From the NCBI RefSeq assembly GCF_025567315.1, contig NZ_JAOQJE010000010.1:1-64000 (forward strand): 64,000 bases of DNA, read 5' to 3'. The stretch's first letter is position 1. Each line of letters starts with the position of its first letter. This DNA is from Agathobaculum ammoniilyticum. GTDB taxonomy: Bacteria; Bacillota; Clostridia; Oscillospirales; Butyricicoccaceae. This document shows, in pieces, positions 1 through 8,353 of this stretch. A program made the translations under genes and the position numbers. Below the pieces are notes generated by a model that did not search any database, had not been told where the DNA came from, and saw only the letters and a program-made list of their open reading frames with translations.

Positions 1-32
1 TTTTCTTCCGGCGTGCGATTCTTTCTGGCCAT
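1..32 (-). CDS. Transposase N-terminus (partial, runs off the window)
   Basis: Ten codons from an ATG at 32 are visible before the window edge. The basic start MARKNRTPEE fits transposases of the IS256/mutator type, and the neighbouring inverted-repeat-like end supports that. The AGGAGG ribosome binding site lies 8 bases upstream. The identification rests on very little sequence. Confidence 0.45.
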   Translation of the reverse strand, partial: MARKNRTPEE

Positions 33-104
33 ATGTATAACCTCCTGTGTGATGCTTCTATTCTACACCACTCAGGAGGTTTACACATAATTTGAAACAG
101 CCTC
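1..104 (-). mobile_element. End of an IS256-like insertion sequence (partial)
   Basis: The first 32 bases are the start of a minus-strand ORF reading MARKNRTPEE, preceded by a strong ribosome binding site (AGGAGG, 41-46). About 50 bases further out is the string GTTTACACATAATT (79-92), which resembles the inner part of IS256-family terminal inverted repeats. An IS256-like (mutator-type) transposase start plus terminal repeat is therefore the best reading. The outer end lies near 95-104, where the tctB reading frame resumes. The other end of the element and any target-site duplication are outside the window. Confidence 0.6.
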
Positions 105-333
105 AACGCTGGCGTTGATTGCAGTATATATTTTCTGCCTGGAGCCGATCGGATTCCTGCTATCGACCTTTGTTTACCTGGTCATACAGATGCTGGTGTT
201 AGCGGATGAGTCACACCGGAAAAAGAAAGATATTCTGCTGTTCGTGATATTGTCGCTTGTTGTATCAGCAGGTATTTACCTTCTGTTCACACGTGTATTT
301 TACCTGATGCTGCCAAGCGGATTGTTGGGTTAA
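97..333 (+). pseudogene. Truncated TctB, small subunit of a tripartite tricarboxylate transporter
   Basis: The 3' part of a TctB-like gene, about 75 codons, joined at its 5' side to the IS256-like end. The frame is open back to about 97; a TTG at 115 could serve as a start but carries no ribosome binding site. The peptide has two hydrophobic segments (LALIAVYIF..GFLLSTFVYL and ILLFVILSLVVSAGIYLLF), matching the last two transmembrane helices of TctB. tctA follows 12 bases after the stop, the usual TctB-TctA order. The insertion has removed the N-terminal half, so the transporter is probably non-functional unless another TctB exists. Confidence 0.65.
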
Positions 334-345
334 AGGAGGCGTCGC

Positions 346-1860
346 ATGTTATCTTTGATCGCTACAGGGTTTGCAGAGGTCTGTAACCCGCTGTGCATTG
401 CTTTGATTGCAGGCGGTGTCCTGCTTGGTATTATTTTTGGATCGATCCCAGGGCTTTCGGCAACCATGGCGGTGGCGCTCTGCCTGCCAATGACCTATGG
501 TTTGGAGCCTATCGCAGGCATGGCATTGCTACTCGGCCTGTATATCGGCGGTATTTCGGGCGGCCTGGTCGCGGCAATATTGCTGCGTATCCCCGGTACA
601 CCGGCTTCGGTGGCAACCTGCTTTGACGGTTACCCGCTGGCCGCGAAAGGGCAGGCCGGTAAGGCGCTGGGAGTGGGTATCTTTTTCTCTTTCATTGGTA
701 CGTTGCTTGGCTTGGCTGTGTTGATGTTTATTGCACCATCGCTGGCAAGCGTTGCGTTGAAGTTCAGCTATTATGAATATTTTGCTGTAGGTGTTTTTTC
801 TATTTCCATGATGGCCAGCCTGATCAGCGGGTCGGTTGTCAAGGGACTGGTCAGTGGTGCAATTGGCTTGGCGTTTGCCATGGTTGGCGCGGCACCGATT
901 GATGGCATCCCGCGTTTGACGTTTGGTTTTCATGCGCTGGATGCCGGGTTTGATATTCTACCCGTCCTGATTGGTTTGTTTGCAATTTCTGAGATTATCA
1001 AGGCTGCAAAGGAAAAGGGTAAGCCGCAGGGAAAGGTATTGCAGGACTTCAAAATTAAGGGCTTCGGCTTCTCCTTTGCGGAATTTAAGAGCCAGATCGT
1101 GAACCTGTTCCGTTCTGCGGCAATCGGAATAGGTATTGGCATTTTACCGGGCATCGGAGGAGGAACATCCAATATTCTGGCCTATACAGCGGCAAAGAAT
1201 CAATCCAAAACACCTGAAAAATTTGGTACAGGCATTATTGATGGCATTGTTGCCTCCGAAACTGCCAATAACGCTTCAATCGGAGGTGCACTGGTGCCAT
1301 TGATGACACTGGGCATACCTGGGGACACTGTGACCGCTATGCTTTTGGGTGGCCTGATGATTCATGGCCTGAACCCAGGACCGCTTCTGTTTCAGAATAA
1401 CGGCCCGCTGGTATATGGTATTTTTGCGGCCTGTCTGATTGCAAATGTGTTTATGCTGTTGATGGAGTACTTAGGCATTAAGGTATTCGCACGCGTATTG
1501 ACCGTGCCAAAGCACATACTTCTGCCGATTATTATGGTTCTATGCGTTGTCGGTGCGTTTGGTGTGAATAACCGCCTGTTTGATGTTTGGGCAGTCCTGT
1601 TCTTTGGTATTGTTGCGTATTTGCTGGAAAAAGGGGGCTTCCCGCTGCCGCCCATCATTCTCGGATTCATACTGGGTCCAACGATAGAAACCAATCTCCG
1701 CCGCGGGCTGATGCAGTCAGAGGGAAGCATCGCTCCGTTTTTCACTCATCCGATCAGCTTGGCATTTCTGATTATTACGATGATTGTTATTGTCCTTGCA
1801 GTTCGTAAAGAATTAAGAGCGCGGCGTAGCAATCGGGTGGAAAAAGAAGGGAAATCGTAA
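346..1860 (+). CDS. tctA: TctA-family permease of a tripartite tricarboxylate transporter
   Basis: 504 aa, the usual length of the large TctA membrane subunit, which with TctB and the periplasmic/lipoprotein TctC imports carboxylates by cation symport. The N-terminal family signature GSIPGLSATMAVALCLP lies at about residues 32-48, and the second conserved glycine/proline loop LGIPGDT at 322-328. About 10-12 hydrophobic segments fill the rest, ending in a short basic tail. The start has AAAGGAGG 6 bases upstream. tctB upstream is truncated by an insertion sequence and no tctC is visible. The downstream dehydrogenase begins 12 bases after the stop, so the genes form one operon. Substrate unknown. 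Confidence 0.88.
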   Translation: MLSLIATGFAEVCNPLCIALIAGGVLLGIIFGSIPGLSATMAVALCLPMTYGLEPIAGMALLLGLYIGGISGGLVAAILLRIPGTPASVATCFDGYPLAAKGQAGKALGVGIFFSFIGTLLGLAVLMFIAPSLASVALKFSYYEYFAVGVFSISMMASLISGSVVKGLVSGAIGLAFAMVGAAPIDGIPRLTFGFHALDAGFDILPVLIGLFAISEIIKAAKEKGKPQGKVLQDFKIKGFGFSFAEFKSQIVNLFRSAAIGIGIGILPGIGGGTSNILAYTAAKNQSKTPEKFGTGIIDGIVASETANNASIGGALVPLMTLGIPGDTVTAMLLGGLMIHGLNPGPLLFQNNGPLVYGIFAACLIANVFMLLMEYLGIKVFARVLTVPKHILLPIIMVLCVVGAFGVNNRLFDVWAVLFFGIVAYLLEKGGFPLPPIILGFILGPTIETNLRRGLMQSEGSIAPFFTHPISLAFLIITMIVIVLAVRKELRARRSNRVEKEGKS

Positions 1861-1872
1861 AAGGAGTGCCGC

Positions 1873-2844
1873 ATGAGAAAAGTATATATCAGTGAACCGA
1901 TCCATGAAGATGCGATTCGCCTGCTGGAGCGATCATTTGAGGTTGTGCAGGGTGGCGGCGCTGCGGATATTGCCGGACGCGCATACGGTTGCGAAGCGAT
2001 ACTGGTCCGCGTCGCCAGAATAACAGAGGAAATAATGGATGCTCTACCCGGACTGCGCGTGATTGCAAAGCACGGCATAGGCGTGGATAATATTGATGTA
2101 CAGGCAGCTACAGCGCGTGGCATACTGGTGGTCAATGCGCCGACAGCAAATATACATGCCGTTGCAGAGCATACAGCGACGCTTATAATGGCGCTGCTGA
2201 AAAATTTGGTCTTTCTGGATGCAATGACCCGCAACGGTGGTTTTGAAAAACGAAATCAGCATATTGTGACTGAATTGCGGGGGAAGAAGGTCGGGTTTAT
2301 TGGCTTTGGTCGAATCGCCCGTTTGGTACGGCAAAAGCTGTCCGGCTTTGAGGCTTCCTTTCTTGCTGCCGATCCTTTTATGGAACCAGAACAGGCAGAA
2401 GCGTTTGGTGTGACACCGGTAGATATGGAAAAACTTTTGGAACAGGCTGATGTAATTAGCCTGCATACACCGTTGACACCGGAAACACACCATTTGATAG
2501 ATCGGAATGCGCTGGAAAGGATGAAAAGAAGCGCGTTTCTGATTAATGCCGCCCGTGGGGCGGTTGTAGATGAACAGGCGTTGGTGGAAGCGCTACAGGC
2601 GCGTCGGATTGCCGGCGCTGCGCTTGATGTATTTGAAGAAGAGCCACCGGCGGAGAACTGCCCGCTTTGGGGGTTAGACAATCTCATTGTGTCTCCGCAT
2701 AACGCGGCGCTGAGCGATGCAGCGATGCGAGCAATGGGGATGGACAGTGCACAGGGGATTTTGGACTGTTTGGAGGATCGGCGTCCCGCATATATGGTGA
2801 ACGCCGAGGTATGGCACTGTGGAAAAACCAAAAGAGAGGTATGA
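1873..2844 (+). CDS. D-2-hydroxyacid dehydrogenase (phosphoglycerate dehydrogenase-like)
   Basis: 323 aa, NAD-dependent oxidoreductase of the D-isomer-specific 2-hydroxyacid dehydrogenase family. The Rossmann motif GFGRIA lies at 144-149. The expected catalytic triad is present: Arg228 (AARGAVVDE), Glu257 (EEEPP) and His276 (SPHNAA). AAAGGAG precedes the start. It sits between tctA and a transaldolase-like gene with 3-12 base gaps, so it probably oxidises or reduces a 2-hydroxy acid brought in by the transporter. A role in serine synthesis is less likely because there is no ACT domain and the context is catabolic. The exact substrate cannot be read from the sequence. Confidence 0.85.
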   Translation: MRKVYISEPIHEDAIRLLERSFEVVQGGGAADIAGRAYGCEAILVRVARITEEIMDALPGLRVIAKHGIGVDNIDVQAATARGILVVNAPTANIHAVAEHTATLIMALLKNLVFLDAMTRNGGFEKRNQHIVTELRGKKVGFIGFGRIARLVRQKLSGFEASFLAADPFMEPEQAEAFGVTPVDMEKLLEQADVISLHTPLTPETHHLIDRNALERMKRSAFLINAARGAVVDEQALVEALQARRIAGAALDVFEEEPPAENCPLWGLDNLIVSPHNAALSDAAMRAMGMDSAQGILDCLEDRRPAYMVNAEVWHCGKTKREV

Positions 2845-2847
2845 CAA

Positions 2848-3891
2848 ATGAAGGCGAATTATTTCCAACGTGTACAGGCACAGACACCAACCCGGTTCTG
2901 GATTAATAACGTTACGAGAGAGCAGGCGCGTCTGGCAATCGAAGCAGGGGCGGTCGGCTGTACTCAGAACCCTGCATATACATGGAAGATGATGGATGCT
3001 CCGGAGGAAAGGGAATACGTTTGTTCTTTGCTGGATCCCATTTTACAGCAGGAGGCAGATGATACGCAGGCATTGGTTCAGCTCCAGCGTGCGTTGGTAG
3101 AACGTGTGGCTCGACAGTTCATGCCATTATATGAAAAAAGTGGCGGCGATTTAGGATTGGTCAGCATACAGGGCGATCCTTTCCATGAGGATTGTGATAC
3201 GATTGTGCGCTACGCACGCTATAACTGCTCTGCCTCCCCCAATATTATTGCGAAGATACCTGTGACAGAGGAGGGGCTGAAAGCGATCGAGGTGGTGCTG
3301 CAGGAAGGAATATCAGTTAACGCTACCGAAGTACTAAGCGTACGTCAGGCGCTGGATGTCTGCCGGGTCTATAACCGTATTACAGAAGGGGTGGCCAAAA
3401 AACCACATATTTATTTCTCCCACATTACAGGTATTTTTGACCAATATCTGTCTGAACAAGTTGCGCGTGAGGAAATTGAAGTCTGTCCGGACGCATTGTG
3501 GCAGGCAGGTATAGCGGCGGCGAAAAAAACCTATTGGATGACGAGGGAGGTATGCCCTAAGATGGGATTTATCGGCGGCGGCGCCCGTGGGCTTCAGCAT
3601 TTTACCGAAATGGTGGGCGCGGATGCCTGTATAACAATTAACTGGAAGGGAACAGCGGATCGCTTAATTGAACAGGATATGCCTGTCGTACAGCGGTTCT
3701 TCATGCCTACCCCCGCATCCGTCATTGAGGAGTTGCGGGCCAAGCTGCCCGATTTTCGCAAGGGATACGATGTGGATGCTCTGGAGCCGTCCGAATATGA
3801 GGATTTTGGGCCGGTCGTATTGTTCCGGTCGGGGTTTGAAACGGCCTGGAAAAACGCGCTGGAATTTATAGCTGAGCGACGTAGGGGATAG
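2848..3891 (+). CDS. Transaldolase-family protein
   Basis: 347 aa. The family features are FWINNVTREQARLAI near the N-terminus, a T-Q-N-P loop (GCTQNPAYTWKMM, about residue 36), and NIIAKIPVT with Lys136 in the place of the Schiff-base lysine. The protein is longer than the short (about 215 aa) transaldolases and resembles the divergent transaldolase-like proteins found in sugar-acid or polyol gene clusters. It begins 3 bases after the dehydrogenase stop and ends at a strong bidirectional terminator, so it is the last gene of the operon. The reaction is likely aldol transfer or cleavage of a sugar phosphate; substrate unknown. Confidence 0.78.
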   Translation: MKANYFQRVQAQTPTRFWINNVTREQARLAIEAGAVGCTQNPAYTWKMMDAPEEREYVCSLLDPILQQEADDTQALVQLQRALVERVARQFMPLYEKSGGDLGLVSIQGDPFHEDCDTIVRYARYNCSASPNIIAKIPVTEEGLKAIEVVLQEGISVNATEVLSVRQALDVCRVYNRITEGVAKKPHIYFSHITGIFDQYLSEQVAREEIEVCPDALWQAGIAAAKKTYWMTREVCPKMGFIGGGARGLQHFTEMVGADACITINWKGTADRLIEQDMPVVQRFFMPTPASVIEELRAKLPDFRKGYDVDALEPSEYEDFGPVVLFRSGFETAWKNALEFIAERRRG

Positions 3892-3933
3892 ACACAAAAA
3901 ACACCGCGCGTAAGCACGGTGTTTTTTGTGTCT
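3890..3933. terminator. Bidirectional rho-independent terminator
   Basis: A perfect 17-bp inverted repeat (3890-3906 with 3917-3933) with A-rich left and T-rich right arms closes the tctA operon on the plus strand and serves the convergent dacF-like gene on the minus strand. Confidence 0.9.
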
Positions 3934-3953
3934 ATTGAGATTTCTGCTCTGTA

Positions 3954-5411
3954 TCAACGGCGCCGCCTACGCTGGTAATTGGAATTTTCGTAACGGGCAC
4001 GCATGTTTTTGCGCTGCTTCCGCCGGCGCATGCCGCCGAACGTCAGGTTGAACAGAATGTAGAGTACGACAAAGATTGCCAGCACGACCAAGATCACCTT
4101 GAACGCAGTGCTTTTGAAGAAGTTTTCGAGCTTGTCCGCATAATACAGGACGTTGCTGCGTTCCACGTCGTTGAGCGAAACCAGCTCGACCGTGCCGTAT
4201 TCGACGCCGCCGTAGGAGTAGGTGATGCTGCCGATGACATCCCCCGCCTTGATAGGGGCGTCCTTGCTGTCCGGTATGGTGGGGAACTGCTCCAGTTGGT
4301 CGACCTCCAAGTTTTTGGGGAGTGTGGCGACAAGGTCGTTTTTGGCGGTCAGCACGACCTCGTCCGCGTCTGTGGACAGGCGGACGTTGACGTGCGTGAT
4401 CTCCTGCCCCTGCTTGGCCAGCGTTTTGGAGACAAAGTTCTCAAAGCCCCAGTCGAACAGACGGTTGGTTTCGGTAAAGCTCTTGGCGACAGTCGAACTG
4501 TCCGGCGCGTCCGCGCAGCCGAGCAGGACCGAATACAGCTTGGCCCCGCCCTTTTCCGCATAGGAAACCAGGCAGTTACCAGCCTGCGAGGTGTGACCGG
4601 TTTTAATCCCTTTGGCGTAGACGTTCGACCAGGGATCGGTGCGGCGGAAAATGAGCTGGTTGGTGGTGAAAATGATGCGCGAATCGTGCATGTTGGTCGC
4701 AGGCATCCGATACTGTGCGGTTTCGGCGATCGTAACGAACGTCTCATCCTGCATGGCAGCCTGCGAAATCAGCAGCAGGTCGCGCGCGGTGGAATAATGG
4801 TCGTCCGCATGCAGGCCGCAGGGGTTGGAGAAATGCGTGCCGGTGCAGCCAAGCTCCTGCGCGCGCGCGTTCATCATGTTGACAAATTCCTCGTACGATC
4901 CACCGACATGCCGCGCCAGCATATAGGCCGCCTCGTTTGCCGAGGGAAGCATGAGCGCGTACAGCAGGTCGATGACACGCACCTGCTCGCCGACCTTGAT
5001 ATCGGCGTTTGAACTGTCGGCCGTGACGTTTTCAAAGTCCGACTCCTGTGCGGTGACGATCTCCTCCAGATCCTCGACATGCTCGAGCGTGAGCAGCGCG
5101 GTCATGACCTTGGTGGTTGAGGCGGGGTAACGCCGCTCGTCCGCGTTTTTTTCATACAGCACCATGCCGGTATCGGCGTTGACCAGCAGCGCGGCGGTGG
5201 CGTCGATCAAGGGATCGGCCAGGCCGCCGGCTGTGGTGCCGCTTTCAATTTTTGCGTCTCCGCCCTCCGCGGCGTCGGTGTCGTTCTGGGAGGAGAGCGT
5301 GTCGTCCTCTCCTACGGTCGCAGAGGCCCGCGGGAGCGGCGCGGCGGAAAATAAAAACAGGAAACAAAGCGCAAGCGCGGTCAGGCGGCGGAAAAAAACA
5401 TTACTTTTCAT
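3954..5411 (-). CDS. D-alanyl-D-alanine carboxypeptidase, DacF/PBP5 type (S11)
   Basis: 485 aa low-molecular-weight penicillin-binding protein that trims the terminal D-Ala of peptidoglycan stem peptides. A signal peptide runs from the ATG at 5411 (MKSNVFFRRLTALALCFLFL). Serine-acylation motifs are complete: S98-T-T-K101, S157-A-N159 and K270-T-G272. A PBP5 C-terminal beta domain follows. The protein ends in a transmembrane helix and a very basic tail, in place of the amphipathic anchor of E. coli PBP5. A longer frame opens upstream but the ATG at 5411 has GGGGG spaced 6 bases away and starts the signal peptide. The start overlaps the small gene upstream by 11 bases. Confidence 0.9.
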   Translation of the reverse strand: MKSNVFFRRLTALALCFLFLFSAAPLPRASATVGEDDTLSSQNDTDAAEGGDAKIESGTTAGGLADPLIDATAALLVNADTGMVLYEKNADERRYPASTTKVMTALLTLEHVEDLEEIVTAQESDFENVTADSSNADIKVGEQVRVIDLLYALMLPSANEAAYMLARHVGGSYEEFVNMMNARAQELGCTGTHFSNPCGLHADDHYSTARDLLLISQAAMQDETFVTIAETAQYRMPATNMHDSRIIFTTNQLIFRRTDPWSNVYAKGIKTGHTSQAGNCLVSYAEKGGAKLYSVLLGCADAPDSSTVAKSFTETNRLFDWGFENFVSKTLAKQGQEITHVNVRLSTDADEVVLTAKNDLVATLPKNLEVDQLEQFPTIPDSKDAPIKAGDVIGSITYSYGGVEYGTVELVSLNDVERSNVLYYADKLENFFKSTAFKVILVVLAIFVVLYILFNLTFGGMRRRKQRKNMRARYENSNYQRRRRR

Positions 5412-5640
5412 GCGGATCCCCCAGAGAAAAGTCTGCGTCGGTGAAATGGCCGCGTATGGCCGCGGGCTTGGGCGGGATGCGGCGCAGCGGGTCGTACCGG
5501 AACGCACGGCAGTGGTCGGTGCCGTCGACAACGCCGCGGCGGCGGCAGGCGATGCGCTGCCCGTCCGCCAAGGGGGAGCCGTGCGCGCAATAAATGCAGC
5601 GTGGCTCGATATCCTTTCGCAGCAGCTTTTTCAGCTTCAT
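5401..5640 (-). CDS. Small cysteine-rich conserved protein
   Basis: 79 aa from the ATG at 5640 (GGAG at about 8-11 bases). A GTG at 5652 is an alternative but lies too close to the ribosome binding site. The protein has a basic N-terminus and four cysteines in the pattern CIYC, CRRR and HCRAF, which suggests a small zinc-ribbon-like fold. Similar short proteins occur beside dacF-like genes in Clostridia, from memory. It overlaps dacF by 11 bases and so is translationally coupled to it. Function unknown. Confidence 0.7.
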   Translation of the reverse strand: MKLKKLLRKDIEPRCIYCAHGSPLADGQRIACRRRGVVDGTDHCRAFRYDPLRRIPPKPAAIRGHFTDADFSLGDPHEK

Positions 5641-5675
5641 GCGGATAGTCACTCCATTCTTATGTACTGTGACCC

Positions 5676-5704
5676 ATTATATCTTATTTTTCGTGCTTTT
5701 TCCA
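5676..5704 (-). promoter_or_regulatory. Sigma-A-like promoter for the small protein and dacF
   Basis: On the minus strand TGGAAA (5699-5704) and TATAAT (5676-5681) are separated by 17 bases. The -10 overlaps the ylbJ stop codon, so the dacF unit can be transcribed independently of ylbJ. Confidence 0.6.
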
Positions 5705-6711
5705 CCCCAAATTAATAACAATACCAAAACGCCGAGCAGGACGGCGCCGGTCAGGTTAAAGGCACGGGGGGGCGCGGCGGCGCCTGCGAACACGGCCAGC
5801 GCCCTGGGGGAAAGCTGGAACAGCAAAGCGGTACACACGGCGGCAATCGTGCCGTGGAGCAGCTTGCCGAGCGTGAAAGCGCCGGATGGGAGCGCGAACG
5901 GAGCGGTCAGCGCGCGCGCCTGGAACTGTACGGCCAGCCCGCCGAAGCCGAGCAGGAAGGACGCCAGCGTGAGCTGGGCGCAGATGGTCAGGGGAAGCAG
6001 CGTCAGCTCGTCAAGACCGTTGGTCAGCTCGATCAGGCCGGCCAGCATATCGCCGTACGGCAGAGCGCGCAGGGCGGGACGGAGCAGCCGCAGCAGGACG
6101 GAAAAAACCGTCAGGAAGGCGGTGACGGTCAGCGCGGTGCGCGCGGCCTGCTGCGTGGCACCGCAGAAAGCGAAGGCAAAGCCTTCCCTGGGCGCAGCGG
6201 CCGCTCGCCCGCCCGCTGACTGCGCCATGGGGCCGCGCGCCACGACCAGACCGGTCAGCAGCGCGGACAGCGCGTGTATGCCGTAGAGGACCGCGCCGGT
6301 CCGCGCGCTGCCGAACACGCCCAGCCCGACCAACCCAATACAGAAGCCCGGGCTGGCGCAGTTGCAGAACGCGTTGACCCGCGCGGCGGCTTCGCGCGAC
6401 AGCGCGCCCTGCTGGAGCAGCTCGGCCACGGTGGCCGCGCCGACCGGATAACCGCCGGTCAGCCCCAGTATGACCGCGGGCGCGGCCTCGGGCGGCAGAC
6501 CGTACAGCCGTGCGAGCGGCCGGGCGGCAGCCCGGCCGAGCCGCTCCGCCAGTCCGGAACGGACAAGCAGGCCGCTGGCCACGAAAAATGGGAACAGCGC
6601 AGGCAGCGCCTCGCGGCCGGCAAGCGCTAGACCTTCACGCACCCCGTCCGCGCAGGCGGCCGGGCAGAGCAGGAACGCCGCGAACAGCGCAAGGGAGAAA
6701 AACAGCTTCAT
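5677..6711 (-). CDS. ylbJ: Sporulation integral membrane protein YlbJ (nucleoside-recognition/Gate domain)
   Basis: 344 aa polytopic membrane protein with 8-9 hydrophobic segments. The conserved Gate-domain stretches are ALPALFPFFVASGLL, LTGGYPVGAATVAELL and NCASPGFCIGLVG. In Bacillus, YlbJ is made in the mother cell and needed for spore cortex formation. I chose the ATG at 6711, which has GGTGAGG 5 bases upstream, over the GTG at 6720. It stands divergent from the sporulation pair yqfC-yqfD, in keeping with a sporulation role. Very GC-rich. Confidence 0.82.
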   Translation of the reverse strand: MKLFFSLALFAAFLLCPAACADGVREGLALAGREALPALFPFFVASGLLVRSGLAERLGRAAARPLARLYGLPPEAAPAVILGLTGGYPVGAATVAELLQQGALSREAAARVNAFCNCASPGFCIGLVGLGVFGSARTGAVLYGIHALSALLTGLVVARGPMAQSAGGRAAAAPREGFAFAFCGATQQAARTALTVTAFLTVFSVLLRLLRPALRALPYGDMLAGLIELTNGLDELTLLPLTICAQLTLASFLLGFGGLAVQFQARALTAPFALPSGAFTLGKLLHGTIAAVCTALLFQLSPRALAVFAGAAAPPRAFNLTGAVLLGVLVLLLIWGGKSTKNKI

Positions 6712-6757
6712 TGACCTCACCCCGGTTGACAGAGATTCCCTATTCTATGTCCGGCAG

Positions 6758-6786
6758 GCAAGTTTCATGCCGGCGCCGCATACAAT
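6758..6786 (+). promoter_or_regulatory. Candidate sigma-E-type sporulation promoter for yqfC-yqfD
   Basis: CATACAAT (6779-6786) is an exact match to the sigma-E/sigma-K -10 consensus. GCAAGTT (6758-6764), 14 bases upstream, matches five of seven positions of the sigma-E -35 consensus. yqfC and yqfD belong to the sigma-E regulon in Bacillus, so the position makes sense. Confidence 0.55.
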
Positions 6787-6809
6787 AGCCCGAACGGAGG
6801 AGGGGACGC

Positions 6810-7070
6810 ATGGCGCACGATGGGTTTGGGGCGGCGATTCTGGAGGATCTGCACGGAAGCCGCCCGCGCGTAGAGATCATCGGCAACAGCCGCGTCGTGG
6901 TGGAGAACCACCGCGGGATACAGGAGTATGACGACGGGCTGCTCCGCATCAAATGTTGCGGCTGCGAGGTGCGCATCACGGGCGCGGGCCTGACGCTCGC
7001 GGCGCTTTCGCTGGATGAGCTGGCGGTGACCGGAACGATCGTTTCGGTGGAATACACCACGGCGGGCTGA
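6810..7070 (+). CDS. yqfC: Sporulation protein YqfC
   Basis: 86 aa, the expected size for this small mother-cell sporulation protein. The family pattern PRVEIIGNSRVVVENHRGI at residues 19-37 and the IKCCGCEVRITG segment are recognisable. ACGGAGGAGGGG lies just upstream of the ATG. yqfD begins 21 bases after the stop, as in other endospore formers. Confidence 0.85.
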   Translation: MAHDGFGAAILEDLHGSRPRVEIIGNSRVVVENHRGIQEYDDGLLRIKCCGCEVRITGAGLTLAALSLDELAVTGTIVSVEYTTAG

Positions 7071-7091
7071 TGCCGAAAGGGAGGGAAACGG

Positions 7092-8336
7092 ATGGTTGGG
7101 CGGCTTTTGCTGCTGGCGCGCGGACAGGTGCGCGTCCGTGTGACGGGCGCGAGCCTGCCGCGCTTTCTCAATGCCTGTGCGCGGCACGGTATTACGCTGC
7201 GCCGCATGAAACGCACCGCATGGAACGAGATGTACGCGACGCTGTCGGTCGCGGATTTCCGCGCGCTGCGGCGGTATATGGGGCGCACGGGCTGTCGGGT
7301 GCATATCGTGCGGCGGCGGGGCGCGCCCTTTTTTGCCGCACGGCTGCGGCCGCGGTACGCGCTGTGGGGCGGCTTTTTTGCGCTTGTGCTGCTATGCTGG
7401 ATTTTGCACGCCCATATCTGGTCGATCGAAACGAATATTTCCGCCGCGCTGCCGGAAGGGGAAATCATGCGGCAGCTTGATGCGCTGGGCGTACATATCG
7501 GCGCGCGGCGGAGCGCGATCGATACTGGAAGGATCCGGTGGAAGATGCTGCAGCTGCAGCCGGATATGACGTTTTTTTCGCTAAATATACAGGGGAACCG
7601 CCTGACGGTGGAGGCATATGGCGAATCCCCGCCTTCTGAACTGTTGGACCAGAGCGCGGTCACCAAGGTCGTTGCAGCGCGCGACGGGGTTGTGCGCCGC
7701 ATTTTGGCGCAGGAAGGGCAGCCGGTGGTAAAGGCGGGCGACGCGGTCTCGGCCGGAGATACGTTGATCAGCGGGCTGGTTCCACCTACACGGGAGGAAG
7801 GGAACTACCACCTGACGCACGGCCGCGGCGAGGTGGAGGCGTATACGGCCTATCATACCGCGCGCGTCCGCGCGCTGACAACGGAGAAAAAGGCTTATAC
7901 GGGAAAGGTGAAGCACCAGTACGCGCTTGTTTTAGGAAATAAACGGTTAAATTTATATTTTGGGAGTGGAATTTCCAGCAGCACCTGTGATAAAATAATA
8001 GAAACCAAAACGCTGTGGCTGTCCGACAGCGTGGTGTTCCCAGTCTCGCTGGTCAAACAGACCTATGTGTTTTATGAAACCGAGACGGTGACCCAAACCG
8101 CGGACGAGGTGCGCGTGGATATGATCTCCCGCGCGCTCGGGGATATCGTCGCGGGCATGGACGGCATGATCACCGGCCATGAGGAAACGATGGCCGAGCA
8201 GGCGGGGGCGGCGGTTTTGCGGCTGTCGGCGGACGCGGTCGAGCAGATCGGCGTGGAGGCGGTCGATGACAGCACGATTCCGGAAAAGGAGTCGGAGGAG
8301 GATGCCGGGGCGCAGCAGCATCCCGCGCAGGGATAA
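7092..8336 (+). CDS. yqfD: Sporulation protein YqfD
   Basis: 414 aa, usual length about 400. A cytoplasmic N-terminal part (residues 1-90) is followed by one transmembrane helix (YALWGGFFALVLLCWILHAHIW, about 95-115) and a large extracytoplasmic domain including ARDGVVRRILAQEGQPVVKAGDAV. The arrangement matches YqfD/SpoIV-type membrane proteins expressed with YqfC in the mother cell. GGGAGG precedes the ATG. A C-terminal acidic tail (PEKESEEDAG) is likely disordered. Confidence 0.85.
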   Translation: MVGRLLLLARGQVRVRVTGASLPRFLNACARHGITLRRMKRTAWNEMYATLSVADFRALRRYMGRTGCRVHIVRRRGAPFFAARLRPRYALWGGFFALVLLCWILHAHIWSIETNISAALPEGEIMRQLDALGVHIGARRSAIDTGRIRWKMLQLQPDMTFFSLNIQGNRLTVEAYGESPPSELLDQSAVTKVVAARDGVVRRILAQEGQPVVKAGDAVSAGDTLISGLVPPTREEGNYHLTHGRGEVEAYTAYHTARVRALTTEKKAYTGKVKHQYALVLGNKRLNLYFGSGISSSTCDKIIETKTLWLSDSVVFPVSLVKQTYVFYETETVTQTADEVRVDMISRALGDIVAGMDGMITGHEETMAEQAGAAVLRLSADAVEQIGVEAVDDSTIPEKESEEDAGAQQHPAQG

Positions 8337-8353
8337 AACACCAGGAAAGTAAG

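Noticed and set aside
3668..5012. Long plus-strand frames opposite the dacF-like gene
   Set aside because: They lack ribosome binding sites and family resemblance, and lie antisense to a gene with complete penicillin-binding-protein motifs. High GC creates such frames throughout this window.
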